NCBI RefSeq assembly: GCF_009695875.1
Contig: NZ_VUNC01000002.1
Location: 62,001-126,000 of the forward strand
Reading direction: 5' to 3'
DNA length: 64,000 nt
Origin: Olsenella porci
GTDB lineage: Bacteria > Actinomycetota > Coriobacteriia > Coriobacteriales > Atopobiaceae
In this document: positions 7,945 through 15,857 of the stretch, piece after piece
Position numbering within the stretch: position 1 is the first letter of the stretch
Layout of the letters: every line of letters starts with the position of its first letter
Made by a program: the position numbers and the translations under genes
The notes under the pieces: generated by a model
Told to the model about the DNA's origin: nothing
Database searches by the model: none
Seen by the model: only the letters and a program-made list of their open reading frames with translations

Positions 7945-9255
7945 CTAGACGAGCTCTCCCTCGAGCTCATAGCAGAACGAGTCGACCAGCCGCACGCGGA
8001 CGACGTCGCCAACGCCCGCCTCGCCAGTCCTGATGTGGACGGCACCGTCGCAGTCGGGCGCCTGGAACCAGGTGTGCCCCACCAGCTCCACGCCGTCGTC
8101 GGACTCCTCCACGCCGTCGATGATCACGTCGGCCTCCTCGCCCACGTGCTTGGCAGTGGCGGCAAAGCCCAGTTGCTCGGCAACGTCGAGAAGGCGCTGG
8201 GCGCGGTCGAGCTTGTCCTCCTCGCTCACCTGGTTGGGAAGCTTGGCAGCCTTGGTGCCATCTTCGCGGGAGTACGAGAACACCGAGGTGTAGTCGAACT
8301 CCTCCTCCTGGACGAAGTCGAGAAGGCGCTGGAACTCCTCCTCGGTCTCGCCCGGAAAGCCGACCAGCCCCGTGGTCCTGAGAACCATGCCGGGGATCTG
8401 CTCTCGAAGCCGCGCGAAGAGCTCCCTCAGCTCGTCTTCCGACCCGCTGCGCCCCATGCTCGCAAGCACGCGCTCACAACAATGTTGGATGGGGATGTCG
8501 ATGTATGGGAGAACCTCGGGGACGTCTCTCAGCACCGAGATGAGCTCGTCGGTCATCCCCTCGGGCTGGAGGTAGAGCACGCGCACCCATCCGCCATAGG
8601 GCCGCACCTCCTGGGCGACGCGGCGCAGCAGCCAAGCGAGCGTCCTGCCCCCGCCTAAGTCGGAACCCCAGATGCCCGTGTCCTGGCCAATGAGGACGAC
8701 CTCCTTGACACCGCCCTCCATGAGGACATGAACCTCCCGGAGAATCTGGTCCTCCGGGCGCGAGAAGTACCTCCCCCGAATGTAGGGAATCGCGCAGAAG
8801 GCGCAGAACCGGTCGCATCCGTCAGAGATCTTGACGTATGCGCTTGCGCCCTCGATGGTGCGCAGCGCGCCCCCCTCGTCGACGCGCCGGGACTCGAGCC
8901 CCAACACCCTGTCAACGACGCTCACGATGTCGTCCTCCTCGTCGGTCCGCACCAGGGCGGAGACCTCGGGAAGCTCATGGACGAGCTGGTCGCCATAGCG
9001 GGATGGCACGCACCCGCACATGACGATGGGCTTCTCCCTGACCCCCGACTTGACCTCGTCAGCAAGGTCAAGCGTGGCGTCGATGGACTCGGACGTGGCG
9101 GAGGCGAGGAACGAGCACGTGTTGACGAGCACCACATCGGCACCCGCAACGTCCTCGCTCTCGCCATAGCCCGCCTCGTTGAGGAGCGCCCTCATACGAT
9201 CCGTGTCGACTTCGTTCTTGGCGCACCCGAGGGTGACGTAAAGGCAATTTGGCAT
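7945..9255 (-). CDS. rimO: Ribosomal protein S12 methylthiotransferase RimO
   Basis: Radical-SAM enzyme that adds a methylthio group to an aspartate of ribosomal protein S12. The 436-residue protein starts MPNCLYVTLGCAKNEVDTDR. The LGCAKNxVD block is diagnostic for RimO rather than MiaB or MtaB. Cluster cysteines are C11, C47 and C82 (N-terminal domain) and C147-x3-C151-x2-C154 (radical SAM domain, DGCDRFCAFCAIPYIRGR). A TRAM domain ends the protein. The ATG at 9253-9255 was chosen because family similarity starts exactly there and it lies 4 bp after the yajQ stop. The reading frame stays open a further 75 codons upstream without similarity. Confidence 0.95.
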   Translation of the reverse strand: MPNCLYVTLGCAKNEVDTDRMRALLNEAGYGESEDVAGADVVLVNTCSFLASATSESIDATLDLADEVKSGVREKPIVMCGCVPSRYGDQLVHELPEVSALVRTDEEDDIVSVVDRVLGLESRRVDEGGALRTIEGASAYVKISDGCDRFCAFCAIPYIRGRYFSRPEDQILREVHVLMEGGVKEVVLIGQDTGIWGSDLGGGRTLAWLLRRVAQEVRPYGGWVRVLYLQPEGMTDELISVLRDVPEVLPYIDIPIQHCCERVLASMGRSGSEDELRELFARLREQIPGMVLRTTGLVGFPGETEEEFQRLLDFVQEEEFDYTSVFSYSREDGTKAAKLPNQVSEEDKLDRAQRLLDVAEQLGFAATAKHVGEEADVIIDGVEESDDGVELVGHTWFQAPDCDGAVHIRTGEAGVGDVVRVRLVDSFCYELEGELV

Positions 9256-9259
9256 GTTC

Positions 9260-9757
9260 CTACCTGTAGTTCTCGAACTGAAGGGGCTGGCCGTAGTCGT
9301 TTGCGCGCAACGCCGCGATGACCTGCTGTAGGGTGTCGCGCGAGGCCGACGAGACCCTGAGCTTGTCTCCCTCGACGGTTGCCTTGCACTTGAGCTTGAG
9401 GTCGCGGACGTCCTTTGAGATGCGCTTGGCGGTCTCCTTGTCGATTCCCTGCACGAGCGTAGCCACCTGCCTGACCCCACCGCCGCTCGAGGGCTGCGGG
9501 TCGGCCCACCTCAGGCTCGCGAGGTCGATGCCGCGCTTTGCGAGCTTGGAAGCCAGGACGTCCCTCACCTGCCCCGCCACAAACTCGGACGGAGCGGTGA
9601 GCGTGAAGGTACCCTCGCCCTTTGAGAACGTGAGGGTCGCGCCGGTCTGCTTGAGATCGTAGCGCTGTGAGAGCTCGCGGCTCGCCTGCTGGTAGGCGTT
9701 GTCCGCCTCCTGGATGTCGACGGTGGAGACCACGTCGAAGCTTGATTCCTTTGCCAT
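9260..9757 (-). CDS. yajQ: YajQ family nucleotide-binding protein (UPF0234)
   Basis: A 165-residue member of the YajQ family. It begins MAKESSFDVVSTVDIQEADNA and carries the conserved SQRYDLK, AKRISKDVRDLKLK and DDLQ-like C-terminal blocks. The fold has two ferredoxin-like domains that bind nucleotides. Cyclic-di-GMP binding has been reported for some members, but the role in Gram-positives is not settled. AAAGGA precedes the ATG. The gene lies between the rodZ-like gene and rimO with gaps of 33 and 4 bp, so it is part of the same long operon. Length is typical. Confidence 0.88.
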   Translation of the reverse strand: MAKESSFDVVSTVDIQEADNAYQQASRELSQRYDLKQTGATLTFSKGEGTFTLTAPSEFVAGQVRDVLASKLAKRGIDLASLRWADPQPSSGGGVRQVATLVQGIDKETAKRISKDVRDLKLKCKATVEGDKLRVSSASRDTLQQVIAALRANDYGQPLQFENYR

Positions 9758-9790
9758 GTGGGTTCCTTTCGCGTTGCGGGGGCCGCGGGT

Positions 9791-11311
9791 CTAGTTGGAG
9801 GAGCTCGCGTCGGTTGAGGACGCGTCGGTGCTGGTGATGGTGTCGGTCGTCGTCTGCGCGGACCCATCGGTCGTGGCGTCCGTCGTTGTGGTGGCGGTGG
9901 CTCCGTTGGCCGAGTCGGTGGACGAGGCGTCCGTCGCTGTTACCTGGGTACCCTGGATGGTGATGGACCCGATTCCCGAGGTCTTTGAGTCGAACTTCTG
10001 CTGCGTCCCGTTCTTGGTGACCGTGACGACAGAGGGATCGCTCACCTGGATGGTGATCGAGTCAGTCACCACGTAGGTCTTCTCCCAGGGGCCAGTCACC
10101 TGCTCGGCGACCTCGCTCGTTCCGTCGCAGACGATCTCGACCCACGACACGCCGCCGTCAGAGACGCTCACCTTGACGTCCGTCTCGGTGTTTGCCGCCT
10201 CGGCGTCCTGCTGTGCCTTGGCGGCGGCTGCAGCGGCGGCCGCCTCCTTTGCGGCTGCGATCTTGGAGTCGTTGGAGTCGCTGCTAGAGGAGTCACTCGA
10301 AGACGCCGACGCCACCGAGACCGTCTTGGTGGAGGTGTCGCCCGAGGACATGCACGACCTGACCGAGCCGATGATGACAAGCGTGATGATGAGAACGGCC
10401 GCGAGCGCGAGCGTGACCATCGCGCGAGCGGGGTCGGAGAAGAACGACTCGATCGCGCCGAGCACCCCGCCATGGCGCGGGCGCCTTCTCCTCCCACGAT
10501 CGCGCAGCTGCTCCCTCCCGGACTGCTGGCCCCTCCTGCGGACGTTGGGCCGCTCGGTGCTCGCTATGTTGCGAGACGAGACACGACCAGACGCCGTAGA
10601 CGCGGCCTCGTATGGACTGGCTTCGCCGTACCTCATGTCATCCTGGTAGTCGCTCGGCCTCACTCGCCGGGTGGTGACGCGGTCGGAGCCCCTGTGCGGG
10701 AGCTCCTCCCCCGACCTCCGAGGTGAGCCCCCGCGAGGCGTCTGGCCGCGATACCGCTGCCGCGCAGCACCTGCGGAGCCCGAGCTGGGTACCTCCCGAC
10801 TGGTGTAACGACGCCCCCCGGGCGGAACTGACCTCTCCGAGTAGCTCCTCCTGTAGTCCACGAGGGGGCTCGCCTGCCCTTTGGGCCGCGGTGACGACGT
10901 GGTCGCAAAGGACGAGACGTCGCCCGCATAGCCCCCAGAGGTCGGGAGCAACCCGCGCGGTCCGCGGTACGGCGTGACGGGGCGAGACCTGCCAGGCACC
11001 TCGTACGAGTCCGCCTCGCGCGGAACCTGGGTTCCCGGCACGCTGCGCCCGCGCCTGCCGCCATGCTCGTAGTCGTACAGGTCGGAGGTGAACTGATTCA
11101 CGACCTGACGAGAGTTGAGGCCAAGGTAGCGGGCATAGGACGAGAGCATTCCCTGGGCGTAGCCGCTCTTGGGCATGTGCTGGAAGTCGCCCTCCTCGAA
11201 GGCGATGAGCACCTGCTCCTTGAGACGCAGCACCTTGGAGGCCTGCGTGACGGAGAGGCCAAGCTGGCGCCGCCTCGACACCAGCATCTCGCTGAACCGC
11301 GGACGCGGCAT
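9791..11311 (-). CDS. RodZ-like membrane protein with helix-turn-helix and DUF4115-type domain
   Basis: A 506-residue single-pass protein of RodZ/YmfM architecture. A cytoplasmic HTH_25 domain covers about 4-75 (RRRQLGLSVTQASKVL...). A long basic, proline- and serine-rich linker covers about 85-285, and the transmembrane helix is about 298-317. An alanine-rich helical stretch (350-375) follows. The extracellular beta domain resembling DUF4115 is about 378-458, and the tail is a low-complexity Ser/Thr/Asp/Ala stretch of about 45 residues. RodZ anchors MreB and sets rod-cell elongation, but no mreB lies in this window, so its partner here is unknown. It sits 3 bp after ftsK, matching the Bacillus ftsK-ymfM-pgsA order. 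The linker is unusually long. Confidence 0.82.
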   Translation of the reverse strand: MPRPRFSEMLVSRRRQLGLSVTQASKVLRLKEQVLIAFEEGDFQHMPKSGYAQGMLSSYARYLGLNSRQVVNQFTSDLYDYEHGGRRGRSVPGTQVPREADSYEVPGRSRPVTPYRGPRGLLPTSGGYAGDVSSFATTSSPRPKGQASPLVDYRRSYSERSVPPGGRRYTSREVPSSGSAGAARQRYRGQTPRGGSPRRSGEELPHRGSDRVTTRRVRPSDYQDDMRYGEASPYEAASTASGRVSSRNIASTERPNVRRRGQQSGREQLRDRGRRRRPRHGGVLGAIESFFSDPARAMVTLALAAVLIITLVIIGSVRSCMSSGDTSTKTVSVASASSSDSSSSDSNDSKIAAAKEAAAAAAAAKAQQDAEAANTETDVKVSVSDGGVSWVEIVCDGTSEVAEQVTGPWEKTYVVTDSITIQVSDPSVVTVTKNGTQQKFDSKTSGIGSITIQGTQVTATDASSTDSANGATATTTTDATTDGSAQTTTDTITSTDASSTDASSSN

Positions 11312-11314
11312 GTG

Positions 11315-13951
11315 CTACACCTCCCGATACTTCTCGTCCTGGACCCTAAGCTCCTCGAGTCCCTCCTTGTCCAGGAGCACCTCGCGCGGCTTGGATCCCT
11401 CGGGCGGACCGACTACACCCTTTGCCTCGAGCATGTCCATGATCCTGCCCGCCCTAGCGTATCCCACCTTGAGCCTGCGCTGCAGTCCGGAGGTCGAACC
11501 AAGTTGAGAGTCCACAACAATCTGGGCAGCCTCCCAAACGAGGGGGTCGTACTCGTCCCCGTCGTCTGAGGATCCAGACCCACCGGTCTGTCCGGGAACC
11601 ACCTGCGAGAGGATCTCCTCGTGGTAGTCCGGCTCCGCCTGGTCGCGAATGAAGTCGACGACCGACTCGATCTCTGGGTCAGAAACGTAGCAGCCGAGGA
11701 TGCGCCGCGTCTTTCTCCCCCTGAACTTGAACAGCATGTCGCCACTGCCCAGGAGGCGCTCCGCACCCGTCTGGTCGATGATCACTCGCGAGTCGGTGCC
11801 CGAGGCGACGGAGAAGGCGATCCTGTTCTCGATGTTGGACTTGATCAGGCCAGTGACAACGTCCGCCGACGGGCGCTGCGTCGCCACGATGAGGTGGATG
11901 CCTGCGGCACGGGCGAGCTGGGCGATGCGAACGATGGACGCCTCGACGTCCTTGCCCGCGACCATCATGAGGTCGGAGAGCTCGTCGATGATGACGACGA
12001 GGTAGGGCATGGGCTCGGGTGGGTTGTCCATCTCGGAGAGCTTGCCCGAGACGCACATCTGGTTGTAGGCCTTGATCTCGCGGGCACCGGCGCGCTCGAA
12101 CACCTTGAGCCTGCGCTCCATCTCTGACACGGCCCATTGGAGGGCGCTCGCCGCCTGGCGGGGCTCTGTGACCACGGGCACGTAGAGGTGGGGCAGCCCG
12201 TTATAGCCGCCCAGCTCGACGCGCTTGGGGTCGATCATGATGAGACGAACCTGCTTTGGTGTGCACCGCATGAGCAACGACATGATGATCGAGTTGATCA
12301 TCACCGACTTGCCGGAGCCCGTGGCACCGGCGATGAGGAGGTGGGGCATCTTGGCGAGGTCGGCGACGACCGGCTCTCCCTCTGAGTCGCGCCCGATGGC
12401 AAGCTCGAGCGGGCCTCCCTTGGCGTAGGGCAGCACGTCCCCAAGGTGCACGTTCTCCCTCTTCTTGTTGGGGATCTCGATACCCACAAGCGAGGTCCCC
12501 GGGATGGGGGCGAAGATGCGCACCGAGGGGGTTGCGAGGGTGAGCGCGATGTCGTCCTCGAGGTTCGTGATCTTGTTGACGCGCTCGCCCTCGCCCATCT
12601 CGATGCGGAAGGTGGTGACGAGCGGCCCCGAGACGTAGTCGACGACACGGCTCTTGAGGCCAAACTCCTGGAGCGTCGCCTGGAGCCTCTGCATGGTCTC
12701 CTGAAGCTCCGCGGCCGAGCTCGCGGCCTTCGCGCTCTTTGGGTTGGAGCTGAGCATGGAGAGGGGCGGGAGCTCGTAGGTCTCGTCACCCTCCCCCGGG
12801 CGACGCGCACCAGGGGCGGCCTTGGCCCTGGTCACTGAGGCTGTTTCCTTTGAGGTGCCAGCTGTCACGGCAGCCGTGACAGACCCGGCACCCCTCGCAG
12901 TCCCCCTGCGGGACCGGCGCGAGCCCGACTTGTCGGGACCCTCGGCGGCGGCGCGCAGGAACTCCGGCACGGCGAGGTCCTCCCCAGCCTGAGAGTCGCC
13001 GGCCGCGACGTCTCCCAAGGGTATGGTCGCCTGCTCGGGGACGGTGCCGTCAGACGCGGGGAGCGCCGTCTCCACGTCGATGTCGGGATGCCGCCTCCTC
13101 CGCAGCAGTCGCGTCTTCTGGGTACCCTCGCCATCACCATCGGTTGCGGGCAACTTGCCATCCGGCTGCGCCTGGGACGCCTCCGCCTTGTGCCTTCCAC
13201 GCTTGAGAACGGAGGTCTTTCTCGCACCTAGAAAGGTAGTCGGTGCCTCGGCAGGGGCTACGACCGTCTCCCCCAAGTCAGGAGAGGCCGAGAGGGACGC
13301 AAGCCCCTCGTCGTACGGCTCGTCCTCGGGCAAGACGGCAGCCTTGGACTCGCGACGCGCCTCGAGGGCGCTTCCCGCGCGCTGGACCGCGTTGGAGACG
13401 GAGAAGCCCGCAACGATCACGCCCACGACCATGAGCCCCACCAGGACGACGTCGCCCACGACCTCGCCGGTGAGGTTGAGCAGCATCCAGGCGATGAACC
13501 CGCCCAGGTAGCCCCCGCGCGTCACGACGTTGGCGGAGGCGAGCACAAGGGACGGATTGGAGCTCGCGAGCGGCGTCCCCATGGAGATGAGCCCCAGGAT
13601 CGAGACGACGATCAGCGCCAGCCCGGCGGCGACCCTGCCCGCGATGAGCTCCCTCTCCCTAATGAAGAAGGTGATGCCAAAGAGCGCGATGGCAACGGGG
13701 ACGAGGAACGCGCCCACGCCAAAGCAGAGCGTGAGGAACTCCCCCATCGCCCTTGTGACCGGAGCCTGCGAGGTGTCGAGCAGTGAGGCGCCCATCGCCA
13801 CCGCAGCCACGACGAGCGTGACGCCCAGGATGTCTCCCCCGGCGCTCCCGCGCTCCGGCGCGATGGCGCGGGCCGAGGAAGCCCTCGACCCGCGCGATTT
13901 GCCGTTGCTACCCTTGTTACGCTGCGACTTCTTGCTGCGATTGGCAGCCAT
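11315..13951 (-). CDS. ftsK: DNA translocase FtsK/SpoIIIE
   Basis: Septal DNA pump that clears chromosomes at division. Of 878 residues, about 40-185 form four transmembrane segments. Residues 190-400 are a low-complexity cytoplasmic linker. The alpha-beta motor follows, with Walker A AGATGSGKS at 541-549, a Walker B block VVIIDELSDLM, and the QRPSADVVTGLIKSN block. The last 60 or so residues are the winged-helix gamma domain that reads DNA polarity sequences (GLQRRLKVGYARAGRIMDML). It starts right after the rnj stop (shared TTTAAAC context) and is followed 3 bp later by the rodZ-like gene. All motor motifs are intact. Confidence 0.96.
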   Translation of the reverse strand: MAANRSKKSQRNKGSNGKSRGSRASSARAIAPERGSAGGDILGVTLVVAAVAMGASLLDTSQAPVTRAMGEFLTLCFGVGAFLVPVAIALFGITFFIRERELIAGRVAAGLALIVVSILGLISMGTPLASSNPSLVLASANVVTRGGYLGGFIAWMLLNLTGEVVGDVVLVGLMVVGVIVAGFSVSNAVQRAGSALEARRESKAAVLPEDEPYDEGLASLSASPDLGETVVAPAEAPTTFLGARKTSVLKRGRHKAEASQAQPDGKLPATDGDGEGTQKTRLLRRRRHPDIDVETALPASDGTVPEQATIPLGDVAAGDSQAGEDLAVPEFLRAAAEGPDKSGSRRSRRGTARGAGSVTAAVTAGTSKETASVTRAKAAPGARRPGEGDETYELPPLSMLSSNPKSAKAASSAAELQETMQRLQATLQEFGLKSRVVDYVSGPLVTTFRIEMGEGERVNKITNLEDDIALTLATPSVRIFAPIPGTSLVGIEIPNKKRENVHLGDVLPYAKGGPLELAIGRDSEGEPVVADLAKMPHLLIAGATGSGKSVMINSIIMSLLMRCTPKQVRLIMIDPKRVELGGYNGLPHLYVPVVTEPRQAASALQWAVSEMERRLKVFERAGAREIKAYNQMCVSGKLSEMDNPPEPMPYLVVIIDELSDLMMVAGKDVEASIVRIAQLARAAGIHLIVATQRPSADVVTGLIKSNIENRIAFSVASGTDSRVIIDQTGAERLLGSGDMLFKFRGRKTRRILGCYVSDPEIESVVDFIRDQAEPDYHEEILSQVVPGQTGGSGSSDDGDEYDPLVWEAAQIVVDSQLGSTSGLQRRLKVGYARAGRIMDMLEAKGVVGPPEGSKPREVLLDKEGLEELRVQDEKYREV

Positions 13952-15616
13952 TTAAACCTCCATCACCACCGGGATGACCATCGGTCTGGTGTGAGTCTTG
14001 TTCCAGAGGAAGTTGGAGAGGCTGTTTCGGGCCGTCTTCCTAAGCTGGTCGAGGTTGGCGCCATCCTGCTTGACGCCCGCGGCAATCTTGTCCTTGACGG
14101 ACGCCTGCGCCTCGGAGAGGAGCTGGTCGTCGTCGGCGAACGAGACGCCTCTGCAGGCGACCTCGACGTCGCCCACCCGCTTGCTCCTGAGCTGCACGGT
14201 AACCACGCAGGTCACGATGCCATCGCTCGCAAGCTTCTGGCGGTCGCGGAAAACGACGGGGTTGGCGTCGGTAACCGAGAGGCCGTCGACGTACACCACG
14301 CCGGAGTCGACTGGCTTGCCCCAGCTTACCTTGCCCCCGCGCATCTCGAGCGTGTCCCCGTTGTCGGCAACGAAGATGTGGCTCGGCTTCATCCCCATGG
14401 ACTCGGCGAGCTTTGCGTGGGCGCGCAGGTGAACCGCCTCGCCGTGGACGGGCATGAAGTAGCGCGGCTTGGTCATGGCCAGCATGAGCTTGAGCTCCTC
14501 CTGGCTGCCGTGCCCGGAGACGTGCACCAGGGTGTTCGACTTGTCGAAGATCTGGCACCCGATCTTGCTGAGCGCGTTGATGATGGACTGCACGCTCTTC
14601 TCGTTTCCCGGAACGGGGGTTGCAGAGATGATCACGGTGTCGTCCGCGGTGATGGTGAGCGACTTGTGGTCGCCGTTCGCCATGCGGGCGAGGGCGCTCA
14701 TGGGCTCTCCCTGGCTGCCCGTGCAGAGGACCACGATCTTGTCGTCGGGGATGTCCCCAATGTCGTAGGCGTCGACGATGTCGTTGTCCGAGATCTTGAG
14801 GTAGCCCAGCTCGCGCGCGATCTTGGTGTTGGTGACCATGGAGCGGCCCGTCACCACGACCTTGCGCCCAACCGCGACGCTGGCGTCGCACACCTGCTGC
14901 AGGCGGTGAATGTGGCTCGAGAACGATGCCACGATGACGCGACCGGGGGCGTTCTTGATGATGTGCCGCAGCTGGGGGCCGACAGCCGACTCCGAGGGGG
15001 TGAACCCGGGCCTGGTGGCATTGGTGGAATCGGAGAGGAGAAGGTCGATACCCTGGGTGGCGAAGCGGTTGATGGCCTGGTAGTTGGGCGTCACTCCGTC
15101 AATGGGCGTCTGGTCGAGCTTGAAGTCCCCCGTGTGCAGGACCGAGCCCGCAGGGGTGCGCATGTAGACGCCCAGTGCCGCGGGGATGGAGTGCGTCATC
15201 GAGAAGAAGTCTATGCTGAACGCGCCGAGGTTGAGGTGGCTCCCGTTCTTGACCTCGCGGAACTTGGGGGAGTTGATCTTGTGCTCGGCAAGCTTGCCCT
15301 CAATGATGCCTAAGGTGAGCTTGCTCGAGTACACGGGGACCTTGCGGCCCAGGTCCATGAGGAGGTACGGCAGGGCACCGGTGTGGTCCTCGTGTCCGTG
15401 CGTGATGATGATGCCGCGGAGCTTCTCCTCGTTCTCCAGCACATAGGTGTAGTCCGGCAGGATGAGGTCGACGCCGGGCTGCTCGTCGTCGGGGAACATG
15501 AGGCCCGCGTCCACGAGGACCATGTCGTCCTGGTACTCGAACGCGGTCATGTTTTTGCCAATTCCGTCCAGGCCACCCAGGGGAATGATCCTCAGGGGGC
15601 TTTGCTTCTTTACCAT
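13952..15616 (-). CDS. rnj: Ribonuclease J
   Basis: Dual endoribonuclease and 5'-to-3' exoribonuclease of the metallo-beta-lactamase/beta-CASP class. It processes rRNA and degrades mRNA. The 554-residue protein has the metal site motif H73-x-H75-x-D77-H78 (THGHEDHTG). It also has the DFKLDQTP strand, the beta-CASP region with VSGHGSQEELKLM, and a C-terminal domain. AAAGGA lies 11 bases before the ATG. The gap to pnp (15617-15857) contains the pnp terminator, so rnj probably has its own promoter; a TAGAAT box near 15735 lacks a good -35. With rny and pnp this window encodes three core mRNA-decay enzymes. Confidence 0.95.
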   Translation of the reverse strand: MVKKQSPLRIIPLGGLDGIGKNMTAFEYQDDMVLVDAGLMFPDDEQPGVDLILPDYTYVLENEEKLRGIIITHGHEDHTGALPYLLMDLGRKVPVYSSKLTLGIIEGKLAEHKINSPKFREVKNGSHLNLGAFSIDFFSMTHSIPAALGVYMRTPAGSVLHTGDFKLDQTPIDGVTPNYQAINRFATQGIDLLLSDSTNATRPGFTPSESAVGPQLRHIIKNAPGRVIVASFSSHIHRLQQVCDASVAVGRKVVVTGRSMVTNTKIARELGYLKISDNDIVDAYDIGDIPDDKIVVLCTGSQGEPMSALARMANGDHKSLTITADDTVIISATPVPGNEKSVQSIINALSKIGCQIFDKSNTLVHVSGHGSQEELKLMLAMTKPRYFMPVHGEAVHLRAHAKLAESMGMKPSHIFVADNGDTLEMRGGKVSWGKPVDSGVVYVDGLSVTDANPVVFRDRQKLASDGIVTCVVTVQLRSKRVGDVEVACRGVSFADDDQLLSEAQASVKDKIAAGVKQDGANLDQLRKTARNSLSNFLWNKTHTRPMVIPVVMEV

Positions 15617-15794
15617 GCTTTCGTGAATCCTTTCGAGTGGTGCCTATGCCCTAGGCAGGACTTGCTATCTCATCGCCCGTCGCTTGCACGTTGCGGGCAA
15701 AAACGTTTCATCCGATACATTCTAACCGCAAAGCCCTGCTCTCATTCGCCTACGGGCATCCACGAAGAAAACCCACGTATGTGCAAGAGACGTC

Positions 15795-15837
15795 GAAAGA
15801 GAGGAGCGGGCCCGATGCCATAGCACCGGACCCGCTC
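15795..15837 (-). terminator. Terminator after pnp
   Basis: A minus-strand hairpin begins 21 bp after the pnp stop. Two 15-base arms, GAGCGGGTCCGGTGC and GCATCGGGCCCGCTC, pair with two G-U wobbles around a four-base loop. CTCTCTTTCG follows. The T-tract is interrupted but the stem is very strong. The rest of 15617-15795 shows no gene. Confidence 0.75.
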
Positions 15838-15857
15838 ATAGTCCCTTGCCTCAGTCG

